DNA from: Staphylococcus saprophyticus subsp. saprophyticus ATCC 15305 = NCTC 7292
GTDB taxonomy: Bacteria; Bacillota; Bacilli; Staphylococcales; Staphylococcaceae
NCBI RefSeq assembly: GCF_000010125.1
Contig: NC_007350.1
Span: 682,001 to 746,000 of the forward strand
DNA length: 64,000 bases
Reading direction: 5' to 3'
Below are positions 1-8,970 of this stretch, piece after piece. How positions within the stretch are numbered: position 1 is the stretch's first letter; each line of letters opens with the position of its first letter. The notes under the pieces were generated by a model. It did no database searches and was not told the origin of the DNA. It worked only from the letters and a program-made list of their open reading frames with translations. Both the position numbers and the translations under genes were made by a program.

Positions 1-361
1 TAGTAATACCTGTAGCAATACCATTAACGAGTCTAGTTACCATTAAGAAAGCTAAAGAACCTTCTATAAAATAAAATAATTGTGTAACTAATAAAAAGCC
101 TAAACCAATGAGTAATATACGTTTAGGCCCAATTTTATTAACATATTTACCAGTCGTAAATCTACCTATTAATGAGCCGATAATAAATAGCCCTGTAACT
201 AGTCCAGCAACACTATCTGAGGCGTGGTACTCTGATTTTGTATAACTAGCAATAATAACAATCAGTAGATACATACATAGATTAATTAAAAAATTAGTAA
301 AAAAGTTAATGTTAAAACTTTTTGTCCAAATCGGTGATTTCAGAGAAGTGGATTGATTCAT
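1..361 (-). CDS. MFS transporter, N-terminal part (runs off the window edge)
   Basis: About 120 N-terminal residues of a major facilitator permease are visible; the rest lies beyond base 1. After a short polar N-terminus (MNQSTSLKSPIW) come hydrophobic helices. A GRFTTGKYVNKIGPKR stretch at about residues 67-82 is the classic MFS loop 2-3 motif A (GxxxDrxGrr). The start ATG is 4 bp after the stop of the MarR-type gene, and its ribosome site (GGAGG) lies inside the last codons of that gene, so the two are translationally linked in one operon. MFS genes next to a MarR regulator are usually efflux pumps, but the substrate cannot be read from this fragment. Confidence 0.85.
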   Translation of the reverse strand, partial: MNQSTSLKSPIWTKSFNINFFTNFLINLCMYLLIVIIASYTKSEYHASDSVAGLVTGLFIIGSLIGRFTTGKYVNKIGPKRILLIGLGFLLVTQLFYFIEGSLAFLMVTRLVNGIATGIT

Positions 362-365
362 TTGA

Positions 366-797
366 CTATTCCTCCATATTGATAATTTGTTCATGGATCT
401 TTTGAATGACTTGTATTGCATAGTTAAGTTCATCATCTGATAAACCAGTATTTTCAATAATTTTATCCTGTACATCACATATACGTGTATTGATCGCACC
501 ATAAAGTTGCTGTCCTTTTTCAGAAAAAGATAATAATTTTTCTCTTTTATCTTCTCCAGGTTCAATCGTAAGTAATGATTTATCAGAAAGTACTTTTAAA
601 ATCTTTCTTGTAGTTGGTTTTTCAATTGCTCGACGCTTTGAAATTTGAACGAGTGTCGTTGGTGCGTTTTGAGCAATATCTTTTAATACCAACCATTGTG
701 CGGGATAAACATCAAATTCCTCAAATACCGGTTGGAAAAATTTAGTGTAGGGTCTATAAATAGCTGTTAGATGATTGAATATACTTTGTGAGTCCAT
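366..797 (-). CDS. MarR-family transcriptional regulator
   Basis: 143 aa, the usual MarR length. A winged helix-turn-helix occupies roughly residues 30-100, with the typical 'ISKRRAIEKPTTRKILKVLSDK' recognition region followed by a wing rich in charged residues (GEDKREKLLSF). It has no cysteine except one at about position 107 (RICDVQ), so a multi-cysteine redox switch is unlikely. It is first in an operon with the MFS gene and is preceded by a good ribosome site (TAAGGAGGAT). A 17-bp inverted repeat sits between promoter and start codon. By analogy with MarR/MFS pairs it probably represses its own operon until a ligand binds; the ligand is unknown. Confidence 0.9.
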   Translation of the reverse strand: MDSQSIFNHLTAIYRPYTKFFQPVFEEFDVYPAQWLVLKDIAQNAPTTLVQISKRRAIEKPTTRKILKVLSDKSLLTIEPGEDKREKLLSFSEKGQQLYGAINTRICDVQDKIIENTGLSDDELNYAIQVIQKIHEQIINMEE

Positions 798-812
798 AAG
801 ATCCTCCTTAAT

Positions 813-829
813 GGTTAGCTAGGCTAACC
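813..829. promoter_or_regulatory. Probable MarR operator (inverted repeat)
   Basis: GGTTAGC-TAG-GCTAACC is a perfect 7-bp inverted repeat around a 3-bp centre. It lies 16 bp upstream of the regulator's start codon and downstream of the predicted -10, so a bound repressor would block early transcription. Function is inferred from position. Confidence 0.7.
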
Positions 830-847
830 TATTTAACAACAAACAAT

Positions 848-876
848 ATTATAAACCTTTTTGTAGGATAAAGCAA
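848..876 (-). promoter_or_regulatory. Sigma-A promoter of the marR-MFS operon
   Basis: Read on the minus strand: -35 TTGCTT (871-876), a 17-bp spacer, and a consensus -10 TATAAT (848-853). The expected transcript start is around 840, just before the inverted repeat. Confidence 0.65.
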
Positions 877-1192
877 TAGTATTTTATTTTTAAAATCAAG
901 TTATAACCTGTTTGATGTTAAAAAGACTTAAGCGAACATAAAAAATCATGCATTGATAATAAATGAAGAAATAGTGATTGAAATGAGGGCGAACTGGTGG
1001 GAATTTCAGAAAATTTGTCATTTCTCACATTTGTAATTGAGTCAATGTATAAATAGTTGAGGAAAAGTGACAATAAGCGCCGACATTTGGTGAGTTTAAT
1101 ATGAAAGAAAGTTGTATGGATGTGTTATGAGAAGTAAAGTCGTATGCAATTTGTTATGATGAAGCTAAAGGAAGCTTAGGGGAGAGAAATTA
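877..1192. other. Intergenic region upstream of the VOC protein gene
   Basis: AT-rich sequence between two divergent genes. I find no open reading frame with a ribosome site, no repeat and no tRNA. It must carry the promoter for the gene at 1193; a TATGAT at about 1155-1160 is a possible -10 but no convincing -35 is visible. Confidence 0.5.
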
Positions 1193-1954
1193 ATGCAATA
1201 TTTGAAATTAGATCATATTATCCATTATATTCATCAGTTAGAGAACTTTAAATTTCCAGGTCATTTATTAACTTTGAACCAAGGTGGACAACATGAGCGT
1301 TTTGGTACATTTAATAGATTAGCTTATTTAGAAAATGCTTACGTAGAATTGTTGGATGTTTATAAACCGGAAGTTTTGCAAAAAATAGTGAAATCGGATG
1401 AAGGGCGTGTATCATTCCCATCTAAAATTGTGCAAGACCAATATAGTCAAGGAATGAAGACATTAGCTTTAAGTACGGCTGACATCAATCAACTTAAGGA
1501 AGATTTAGAAGAAAAAGGTATAGATGTTATCGGTCCGATTGAAATGCACAGAGAAAACATTAAAGGTGATAAAACATCCTGGAAATTATTATATATTGCA
1601 GATCCAGACTATAGAGTGAAGCCACCGTTCTTTATACAGTGGGATGAGAACGAGCAAAAAAGGAATGAAAAATTAGAAGCACTTCGCCAAAAAGAATTTA
1701 TGATTAAATCCATTAATTTGCATAGTACCGAACGCGCACATACTGTGAAAAAATGGCAACATTGGTTTGATATGGACATAGTTAGTGAAGATGAGAAAGT
1801 CACAATACTTAAATTAAAACATGATGATTTGATATTTAAAATAAGTGATGGTCCTAACTCAGGATATAAATCAATAACAATTAAAGATAGTAAAACGATT
1901 TCTCCATATACTTTAATTATAAGAGGGTTAAGTTATATATTTGAGGCAGATTAA
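1193..1954 (+). CDS. VOC (glyoxalase-fold) family protein
   Basis: 253 aa. The opening 'LDHIIHYIHQLE' is the first strand of a vicinal-oxygen-chelate module with a metal-type His. Later come 'RFGTFNRLAYLENAYVELLDVY', 'GPIEMHRENIKGDKTSWKLLYI' and 'KPPFFIQW', matching the Glyoxalase_3-like domain found in uncharacterised Firmicutes proteins. The last ~80 residues (from about 170) form a second, shorter module. ATG start with GGGGAGAG upstream. VOC proteins include dioxygenases, lyases and resistance proteins; nothing in the sequence fixes the substrate. It ends in a 4-bp overlap with the convergent gene. Confidence 0.75.
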   Translation: MQYLKLDHIIHYIHQLENFKFPGHLLTLNQGGQHERFGTFNRLAYLENAYVELLDVYKPEVLQKIVKSDEGRVSFPSKIVQDQYSQGMKTLALSTADINQLKEDLEEKGIDVIGPIEMHRENIKGDKTSWKLLYIADPDYRVKPPFFIQWDENEQKRNEKLEALRQKEFMIKSINLHSTERAHTVKKWQHWFDMDIVSEDEKVTILKLKHDDLIFKISDGPNSGYKSITIKDSKTISPYTLIIRGLSYIFEAD

Positions 1955-2202
1955 TAAATGTAAATATAAGCACTATGAGCGATAATGAATATGTGTATCA
2001 ATGAAATAATAAGTGTTAAAATAGTTAAATAAGTGGAAAACTTATTAGTACGCAATAACAGTAAGTAAATAGATATAACAAAAGTTAATGCTGCTAAAAT
2101 AATTCTTAGACTTAAATATGAAATTGTCAGTGGTTCAATAAAAGCTTGAATAACGAAAACTAAATTAATAATTAAAAACAATCCAATAATAATACTACGC
2201 AT
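1951..2202 (-). CDS. Small hydrophobic membrane protein, unknown function
   Basis: 83 aa, almost entirely hydrophobic, with about three predicted membrane helices (residues ~3-22, 28-50, 56-80). ATG start with a GAGGTG ribosome site. Its last codons overlap the end of the convergent VOC gene by 4 bp. I recognise no family motif. The clean ribosome site and the membrane-like composition argue that it is real. Confidence 0.6.
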   Translation of the reverse strand: MRSIIIGLFLIINLVFVIQAFIEPLTISYLSLRIILAALTFVISIYLLLLRTNKFSTYLTILTLIISLIHIFIIAHSAYIYIY

Positions 2203-2322
2203 AGTTACACCTCATTTCTAAATTTATTATAGTATATCAAATGAGTGAATTCTATGTGAAAGTTTGCTAAAAGCATTGTATAATACCAAAGTATTGAATT
2301 GATAAAGGAGACATCAGTTTTT

Positions 2323-3570
2323 ATGGAAAAAATGAATATTACAGATCAAGCACATGATGCATTTGTTAAAGCACACCCACAAGGTGACTTATTACAATTA
2401 ACGCAGTGGGCAGAAACTAAAACATTAACTGGATGGTACTCAAGACGTATCGCAGTTGGAGAAGACGATGAAATTGTAGGGGTAGCGCAACTACTATTTA
2501 AAAAAGTACCTAAACTACCTTATACACTGTGCTATATTTCAAGAGGATTTGTAACAGATTATAGTAACAAGTTGGCATTAGAAACTTTACTTGAAGCTGC
2601 AATGCAAATTGCCAAAGAAGAAAAAGCATATGCTATTAAAATTGATCCAGATGTTGAAGTAGATAAAGGTGCAGACGCTTTGTCTAATTTAAGAGCGCTT
2701 GGGTTTAAACATAAAGGGTTTAAAGAGGGCTTATCTAAAGATTATATTCAACCAAGAATGACTATGATTACACCAATAGAAAAAACGGATGTAGCATTAA
2801 TTCAAAGTTTTGAACGTAGAAATCGTTCAAAAGTGAGATTAGCTTTAAAACGTGGTACTACAGTTGAACGTTCAAATAGAGAAGGTTTGAAAACATTTGC
2901 TAATTTAATGCAAATAACAGGCGAAAGAGATGGTTTTTTAACTAGAGATATTAGTTATTTTGAAAATATATATGATGCATTACACCCTGATGGGGATGCT
3001 GAGTTGTTTTTAGTGAAGTTAGAACCTAAACCTGTTTTAGAAGATTTAAGACAAGAATTGCATGAACTAGAAGATGAAAAAGCAAAACTTGCAGATAAAA
3101 AGCAGGATAAGAAGACACTTAATAAAATAAATGATGCTGATAATAAAATAGCCAAAACTCAAGAACTCATTGATGAAATGGTTACTTTAGAATCAACGCA
3201 TCCAGAAGGCATTTATTTATCAGGTGCTTTATTAATGTTTGCTGGTAAAAAATCTTACTACTTATATGGGGCTTCATCAAATGAGTATCGTAACTTCTTA
3301 CCAAACCACCATATGCAATTTGCTATGATGCAATATGCAAGAGAACATGGTGCAACGTCATACGACTTTGGTGGAACTGATAATAATCCTGATAAAGATT
3401 CAGACCATTATGGTTTATGGACATTTAAAAAAGTTTGGGGCACATATTTAAGTGAAAAAATTGGTGAATTCGACTATGTGTTAAATGCACCTTTATATCA
3501 AATTATCGAGAATATTAAACCAAAACTTACAAAAGCCAAAATTAAACTGTCTCGAAAATTAAAAAAATAA
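2323..3570 (+). CDS. femX: FmhB/FemX: lipid II glycyltransferase (first interpeptide glycine)
   Basis: 415 aa, recognised as FmhB. In staphylococci it uses glycyl-tRNA to add the first glycine of the interpeptide bridge to the lysine of lipid II at the cytoplasmic membrane; the gene is essential in S. aureus. Two GNAT-like subdomains are split by a charged helical arm at about residues 240-300 (rich in KL, KK and ELHELEDEKAKLADKKQ-type repeats), the tRNA-binding coiled coil of Fem proteins. Conserved blocks include GDLLQLTQWAETK, PRMTMITPI and YGASSNEYRNFLPNHHMQF. I chose the ATG at 2323, with AAAGGAG 12 bp upstream, over an upstream TTG. Monocistronic; a terminator follows. Confidence 0.95.
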   Translation: MEKMNITDQAHDAFVKAHPQGDLLQLTQWAETKTLTGWYSRRIAVGEDDEIVGVAQLLFKKVPKLPYTLCYISRGFVTDYSNKLALETLLEAAMQIAKEEKAYAIKIDPDVEVDKGADALSNLRALGFKHKGFKEGLSKDYIQPRMTMITPIEKTDVALIQSFERRNRSKVRLALKRGTTVERSNREGLKTFANLMQITGERDGFLTRDISYFENIYDALHPDGDAELFLVKLEPKPVLEDLRQELHELEDEKAKLADKKQDKKTLNKINDADNKIAKTQELIDEMVTLESTHPEGIYLSGALLMFAGKKSYYLYGASSNEYRNFLPNHHMQFAMMQYAREHGATSYDFGGTDNNPDKDSDHYGLWTFKKVWGTYLSEKIGEFDYVLNAPLYQIIENIKPKLTKAKIKLSRKLKK

Positions 3571-3591
3571 AGCATTTCAGAATAAATAGAC

Positions 3592-3645
3592 GCGTGCTAT
3601 ATAGAGTTAGAATACATTGATTCAACTTTATAGCACGCATTTTTT
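3592..3645 (+). terminator. Rho-independent terminator after femX
   Basis: Arms GCGTGCTATA (3592-3601) and TATAGCACGC (3629-3638), extended inward by further pairing, then a T run (ATTTTTTAT). Confidence 0.85.
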
Positions 3646-3807
3646 ATGATTGCCATGGAATAATGATACATATAGTGATGTTGAAATTTAAAAGTTCAAC
3701 TAAATGTCACAGGACAAATTGTCTATAATTAACAAACTACATATTTTCAGGACCATACTTGTGGTAAATTAGAACTGTTAAAGGGATATGTGAGAGGAGA
3801 AAAATAC

Positions 3808-6800
3808 ATGATAAAAAAATTGTTGCAGTTTTCATTAGGAAATAAATTTGCAATATTTTTAATGGTTTTGTTAGTTATATTGGGCGGTGTTTATGCCAGT
3901 AGCAAAATGAAATTAGAATTATTACCTGACGTTGAGCCACCAATGATTACCGTACAAACCTCCATGCCAGGTGCTACACCAGAAACAGTAAAAGAAGATG
4001 TAAGTGATAAGATTGATGATCAAATTAGATCGATGGCAGGTGTTAAGAATGTTAATGCTCAATCTATACAGAATGCATCAATGGTTACGGTTGAATATAA
4101 TGAAGGTACTAATTTAGATAAAGCAGAGAACGACCTCAAAAAAGAGTTAGATAAAATAAAATTTGGGGAGAATGTTGAAGAGCCGGAGTTAACAAGAAGC
4201 TCTATGGATGCTTTTCCAATAGTTGCTTATTCATTTACTACCAATGATAATGATTTAAAAGATACAACACGAAAAATTAATAATCAGTTATTACCAAAAC
4301 TTCAAACAATTGATGGGGTCCAAAATGCGCAACTTAATGGGCAGACGTCACGAGAAGTATCAATAAAATTTGACCAAGATAAATTAGAAGCAAGTGGGTT
4401 AACTAAAGAGCGTGTTCAACAGTATTTGAAAAGTGCTACAAGTGAAACACCATTAGGCCTATTTCAATTTAATGATACTGAGAAATCTGTCGTTATTGAT
4501 GGTCAATTTACATCCGTTAAAGCACTTGAAAATTTAGACATTCCGTTATCTGCAGCAGCAGGAGATAGTCAATCTCAAGGTGATGACGGAGCGTCAAGTC
4601 AAGGTGCTGAGCAACAAGCTTCTGCTTCCCAATCTGCAACTACAGCATCGAGTAGCCAATCAAGTGATTCTGAAGTACCATCCGTAAAATTAAAAGAAAT
4701 TGCACAAGTATCTGCAGGCGATGAGCGGGCATCTATATCTAAAACAAACGGTAAAGATGCAGTTAATGTTCAAATTACAAAAGCACAAGATGCAAACACT
4801 GTTCAAGTTGCCAAAGATACAAAAAAAGAAATTGATCAATTTATAAAAGACAATCCGAAAATGGTTGCTACAAAAGTGATGGATACAGCAAAACCAATAG
4901 AAGATGCATTGTATACAATGATTGAGAAAGCTGCACTAGGTACCATTGTAGCGATTATCGTAATTCTATTATTTTTAAGAAATATCAGAACGACTGCCAT
5001 TTCAATTGTATCTATACCCATGTCCATTTTAATTGCAATGGTTGCGTTGAAATTATCAGATGTTTCATTGAATATTTTAACGTTAGGAGCATTAACTGTT
5101 GCGATAGGTCGTGTTATTGATGATTCTATCGTTGTTGTTGAAAATATTTACCGACGATTATCTGATAAATCAGAAGCACTTAAAGGTGATCAACTCATTG
5201 TAAGTGCTACAAGCGAAGTATTTAAACCAATCATGTCATCGACGATTGTTACAATTGTCGTGTTCTTGCCATTAGCTTTTGTAAGTGGCTCTGTAGGAGA
5301 AATGTTTAGACCATTTGCACTGGCAATCGCGTTTAGTTTACTAGCTTCATTACTTGTATCTATTACGATTGTTCCTGCATTAAGTGCTACTTTCTTTAAA
5401 AAAGGTGTAATACAGCATAAACAGGAAACATCATTAGGATTTATCGGTAGAAAGTATAAATCCGTTTTGAACTGGTCATTAAATCATAAATGGATAGTCA
5501 TTATTGTCAGTACAATTATATTAATTGCAAGTATTGGACTTGGGGCTGCCAAACTAGGAACTAGCTTTATTTCTACGGGTGAAGATAAATATATGGCATT
5601 AACTTATACGCCTAAACCAGGAGAAACGCAAAAAGGGGTATTAGACCATGCAGAGCAAGTACAAAAATATCTGAATAGTAAAGATAAAGTGCGTACAGTT
5701 CAATATTCAGTTGGCGGTCCAACACCTAATGATCCAACTGGTAACTCTAATAGTATGGCGATTATGGTTGAGTACGATTCGAACACACCTCATTTTGATG
5801 AAGAACCCGATAAGGTGTTACATCATATTGAAACATACAAACATCCTGGTGAGTGGTCAAATCAAGATATGGGTACTGGTGGCAGTAATAATGCTTTAGA
5901 AATTACTGTTAGTGGTCCATCATTAGAATCAATTAAAGGTACAGTGAAGAAAGTTGAAGATGAAATAAAAGATGTCAGTGGGACTGCAAATGTTAAATCA
6001 GATTTAACACAAACCTATGATCAATATAATATTAAAATAGATCAGAATAAGGCAGCAAGTTATGGATTATCTGCTTCACAGTTAGCAATGACCTTGAATC
6101 AGAATACACCTGAGGAAAGTGTGACAACTGTTAAAGAAAAAGGGAAGTCCATAGATGTTAAAATTAAGGAAGATAAGCAAACAGATTGGTCAAAAGATAA
6201 GTTAGAAAACACAGAGTTGCAATCTCCCACAGGTCAGTCTGTGGAATTAAGTGATATTGCTGAGTTAGAAGAATCGACAACGCCAAACAAAATTGAAACG
6301 AAGGCTGGAGATGAAATCGCAACCGTTTCAGCTAAAATTACAAATGATGACGTAGGTGGTGCATCACAGAAAATAATGTCGAAAGTAAATCATATCGATA
6401 CACCAAGCAATGTAAAAGTTAACGTTGGTGGTGCAAATGAAGATATTAGCAATGCCATAACACAATTAGCGATGGCTATGTTAGCAGCTATTATCATTGT
6501 ATATCTAGTGCTTGTATTGACATTTAAAGGCGCACTGGCACCTTTCACAATTCTATTTTCATTACCATATACCATTATAGGTGTAGTAGTGGCTTTAGTT
6601 ATAACGGGAGAGACAATATCGGTACCAAGTATGATAGGTATGTTAATGCTGATTGGGATCGTAGTAACGAACGCGATTGTATTGATTGATAGAGTGATTA
6701 ATAAGGAAAAACAAGGGCTTGAAATGAAAGCAGCGTTATTAGAAGCGGGTGGCACGCGTATCAGACCAATTTTAATGACGGCACTTGCTACAATCGGTGC

Positions 6801-6981
6801 TCTAGCCCCAATGCTATTTGGTGAAGATAGTTCAATCATTATTTCAAAAGGTATGGCTGCAACGGTTGTAGGTGGATTAATTTCATCTACATTGCTAACA
6901 TTGATTGTTGTTCCGGTTATATATGAAATATTGTTTACCCTTAAACGTAAAATAGAGAATCGACAAAAACATAATAAATAA
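3808..6981 (+). CDS. RND-superfamily transporter (AcrB/HAE1-like), SA2056-type
   Basis: 1057 aa, typical of resistance-nodulation-division pumps. Topology is standard: one N-terminal helix (~10-30), a large external domain, six helices, a second external domain and six C-terminal helices. The proton-relay helix carries GRVIDDSIVVVENIYRR, with adjacent aspartates at residues 438-439. A low-complexity Gln/Ser/Ala-rich linker at about 248-292 interrupts the first external domain. Gram-positives lack an outer membrane, so this cannot work as a tripartite pump; the S. aureus homologue has been linked to cell-wall enzymes, but the substrate is unknown. The ATG at 3808 follows AGAGGAGA and is preferred over an upstream in-frame GTG at 3790. 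Confidence 0.9.
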   Translation: MIKKLLQFSLGNKFAIFLMVLLVILGGVYASSKMKLELLPDVEPPMITVQTSMPGATPETVKEDVSDKIDDQIRSMAGVKNVNAQSIQNASMVTVEYNEGTNLDKAENDLKKELDKIKFGENVEEPELTRSSMDAFPIVAYSFTTNDNDLKDTTRKINNQLLPKLQTIDGVQNAQLNGQTSREVSIKFDQDKLEASGLTKERVQQYLKSATSETPLGLFQFNDTEKSVVIDGQFTSVKALENLDIPLSAAAGDSQSQGDDGASSQGAEQQASASQSATTASSSQSSDSEVPSVKLKEIAQVSAGDERASISKTNGKDAVNVQITKAQDANTVQVAKDTKKEIDQFIKDNPKMVATKVMDTAKPIEDALYTMIEKAALGTIVAIIVILLFLRNIRTTAISIVSIPMSILIAMVALKLSDVSLNILTLGALTVAIGRVIDDSIVVVENIYRRLSDKSEALKGDQLIVSATSEVFKPIMSSTIVTIVVFLPLAFVSGSVGEMFRPFALAIAFSLLASLLVSITIVPALSATFFKKGVIQHKQETSLGFIGRKYKSVLNWSLNHKWIVIIVSTIILIASIGLGAAKLGTSFISTGEDKYMALTYTPKPGETQKGVLDHAEQVQKYLNSKDKVRTVQYSVGGPTPNDPTGNSNSMAIMVEYDSNTPHFDEEPDKVLHHIETYKHPGEWSNQDMGTGGSNNALEITVSGPSLESIKGTVKKVEDEIKDVSGTANVKSDLTQTYDQYNIKIDQNKAASYGLSASQLAMTLNQNTPEESVTTVKEKGKSIDVKIKEDKQTDWSKDKLENTELQSPTGQSVELSDIAELEESTTPNKIETKAGDEIATVSAKITNDDVGGASQKIMSKVNHIDTPSNVKVNVGGANEDISNAITQLAMAMLAAIIIVYLVLVLTFKGALAPFTILFSLPYTIIGVVVALVITGETISVPSMIGMLMLIGIVVTNAIVLIDRVINKEKQGLEMKAALLEAGGTRIRPILMTALATIGALAPMLFGEDSSIIISKGMAATVVGGLISSTLLTLIVVPVIYEILFTLKRKIENRQKHNK

Positions 6982-6987
6982 AAAAAA

Positions 6988-7278
6988 TAGGGGAGTGGGA
7001 CAGAAATCAAATTTTTTAATAGAGATTTCGTAGTCCCACCTATGCAATCAAGGCAAGGATGACTAGGATTGAAATGTTTATCTGAGCTAAAGCCGATGCA
7101 TAAGTCTCCTAGAATTTTATGCAGAATACATAAGCTTTGGCTTATGCATAAGAACTACTGATTTTCATAAATTGAAAAAGTAGTTCTTTAAACCAGTGAG
7201 ACTTTACATTTCAATTCAGTCATCAACTGCCTAAACGAAAAAGAGTCTGAGACAACTATTTATGTCCCAGACTCTTTT
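6988..7278. repeat. Staphylococcal dispersed intergenic repeat (GTGGGACAGAAAT type)
   Basis: This 290-bp spacer has the layout of the dispersed staphylococcal intergenic element. It starts with GGGAGTGGGACAGAAATC, has inner hairpins, and ends with a long stem containing TGTCCCAGACTCTTTT. Inner stems include CATAAGC/GCTTATG around 7129-7146 and AAGAACTACT/AGTAGTTCTT. The ends of this element are known in S. aureus as recurring sequence; I identify it by resemblance, with no search. Confidence 0.6.
7239..7278. terminator. Bidirectional terminator at the end of the dispersed repeat
   Basis: Arms AAAAGAGTCTGAGACA (7239-7254) and TGTCCCAGACTCTTTT (7263-7278) pair with one mismatch. A-tract and T-tract flanks suit both strands, and the genes on either side converge here. 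Confidence 0.75.
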
Positions 7279-7326
7279 AATTAAACAGCGTATAGCTAAA
7301 ATATTTTTGAGTATCAGAATTACCAA

Positions 7327-7644
7327 TTAATATAAAACTAATGTTAAAATAGCATAGATTATAAATAATATAATACTGATGATATTTAAGATTTGAACCG
7401 CTTTTTGGTCTTTCTTACTATGTTTGAAAGCAGTGATTTCAACATTACCAACTAATAATAACAATATGATGAAAACCCACCAATTAATTGCAGGGAATGA
7501 TAATGTCGTAATTGCAACAACAAATAATAAGAGCAAGGCCATTATAATACGCAAAATACGCGTGATAATCGTATCCATTCTAAATATGCTTATGTAACAC
7601 ACGATTAGATAGAGTACTGGTAAAAAGATAAGATAGAGTAGCAT
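7327..7644 (-). CDS. Membrane protein of unknown function, 105 aa
   Basis: Hydrophobic protein with about four membrane helices (residues ~1-20, 30-50, 52-70, 85-105) separated by short charged loops (HSKKDQK near residues 75-81). ATG start with an AAAGGATG ribosome site. No recognisable domain. It stands alone, between the dispersed repeat and another small minus-strand gene, and has its own ribosome site, so it may be transcribed with the upstream 58-codon gene. Confidence 0.6.
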   Translation of the reverse strand: MLLYLIFLPVLYLIVCYISIFRMDTIITRILRIIMALLLLFVVAITTLSFPAINWWVFIILLLLVGNVEITAFKHSKKDQKAVQILNIISIILFIIYAILTLVLY

Positions 7645-7708
7645 ATTGTTACATCCTTTCTATGTTCACCTTTAATCTTAGCATGTAAAAAAAATATTTA
7701 CTAGGATG

Positions 7709-7885
7709 TTATTTATGTTCTTTTTGACTAATTTCTGAACGTACAGATGCAATTTCTTTTTCTATTTCTTCAAGTTGCTTTACTAAAGGATCGACTTGTT
7801 GATTAACAGATTCTCTTTTTTCTAAGTCACCTTGTAATCGAACATAATCATATTTTAGTTCAGCTAATTTTTCATTCAAATCCAT
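7709..7885 (-). CDS. Short coiled-coil protein, 58 aa
   Basis: Translated from the sequence: it begins MDLNEKLAELKYDYVRLQGD and ends EISQKEHK. It is highly charged, with heptad-like leucine/isoleucine spacing across the whole length (LAEL, LEKRE, LVKQLEEIEKEI), so it is predicted to be one long coiled coil. ATG start with a strong AAAGGAGTG ribosome site. No cysteine and no signal peptide, so it is probably cytoplasmic. Family not recognised; small proteins of this kind often bind a partner. It could share a transcript with the membrane protein downstream. Confidence 0.65.
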   Translation of the reverse strand: MDLNEKLAELKYDYVRLQGDLEKRESVNQQVDPLVKQLEEIEKEIASVRSEISQKEHK

Positions 7886-8034
7886 TAGCGTACACTCCTT
7901 TGCGGGTAGAAAACGCCTACACCAGTTTGAATTGAATTATAACATGAAATTGAAAGCTTCTAAAATAACCATTTTATATGTTAAGGTATGAAAATAGAAT
8001 GAAAACGAAATAACTTAGTGAAAGAAGGATTATT

Positions 8035-8943
8035 GTGACACAACAATTTATCATAATTATTTTACTCATTGCATTAGGTTATACGCTTAAAAGAATCAAT
8101 TACTTTAAAGCAAATGATAGCCAAGTACTGTCGACATTAGTATTAAATGTCACGTTGCCTTCTTTAGTTATCGTGAATTTGAATGAAGCTAAATTGGATG
8201 TCTCGTTATCTATTTTACCTATTATGATGATTTTATATGGTGTCATTACAAAAGTAATAATTGTATGGTTCTTTATAAAATATGATAATCAAATTCGTGG
8301 TGCAACAGGTATGATGATGGCTTCTTTAAATATTGGCTTATTTGCTTACCCTCTGGTTGAGGCGATTTGGCCAGAAACTGGTATGATTTATTTTGGTATG
8401 GCCGATATTGGTGGCGCAATCATTATGTTTGGTGTGACTTATTTTGTAGGAAGCTATTTTAGCAGTGGTGGAGACAGTTTTGATTTTAAATATTTAGGAA
8501 AAAATTTATTGAAGTCTGTACCACTTATGACATATATTATTATGTTTATTTTAAATATGATGAATATTCATTTTCCAGACCCAGTCATTGATTTCTTTTC
8601 TGTGTTATCAGGTGCAAATATGCCATTATCAATGATACTTCTAGGGTTAATGTTGAATTTTAGTATAGATAAACGCTTTTTACCAATTGCTATTAAGTAT
8701 TTAGTAGCGCATTATGGTCTTGGTATCATTGCTGGCTTACTTGTTCACTTTTTCTTGCCAGTGAATGATGAAATGATAAAGACTACATTACAAGTAGCAT
8801 GGCTCTTACCAGTAGGTGTAGCGATTATACCTTATTCAATTCAGTTTAAATATAAAACATTGCCTCTAGTAGGGATGGTTACTAATTTAACAATCGTGAT
8901 TAGTATTATTATCTTGTATATTTATCAGATGTTGTTTGTTTAA
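8035..8943 (+). CDS. AEC-family (auxin efflux carrier) permease
   Basis: 302 aa with about ten membrane helices in the two five-helix repeats of the AEC/Mem_trans family. Signature stretches are 'LNVTLPSLVIVNLN' (broken helix with the NxxLP motif, residues ~38-51), 'MMMASLNIGLFAYPLVEA' (~87-104) and 'GANMPLSMILLGLML'. Bacterial members move small organic acids such as malate, but the substrate cannot be predicted here. GTG start, preceded by AAAGAAGGA. Monocistronic, with a terminator directly after it. Confidence 0.85.
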   Translation: MTQQFIIIILLIALGYTLKRINYFKANDSQVLSTLVLNVTLPSLVIVNLNEAKLDVSLSILPIMMILYGVITKVIIVWFFIKYDNQIRGATGMMMASLNIGLFAYPLVEAIWPETGMIYFGMADIGGAIIMFGVTYFVGSYFSSGGDSFDFKYLGKNLLKSVPLMTYIIMFILNMMNIHFPDPVIDFFSVLSGANMPLSMILLGLMLNFSIDKRFLPIAIKYLVAHYGLGIIAGLLVHFFLPVNDEMIKTTLQVAWLLPVGVAIIPYSIQFKYKTLPLVGMVTNLTIVISIIILYIYQMLFV

Positions 8944-8970
8944 AGTGCTCTAAAATTTAATAATAAAAAG

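Noticed and set aside
6390..7010. 206-codon open reading frame on the minus strand
   Set aside because: It lies opposite the C-terminal part of the RND gene in its antisense frame, has no ribosome site and no family resemblance.
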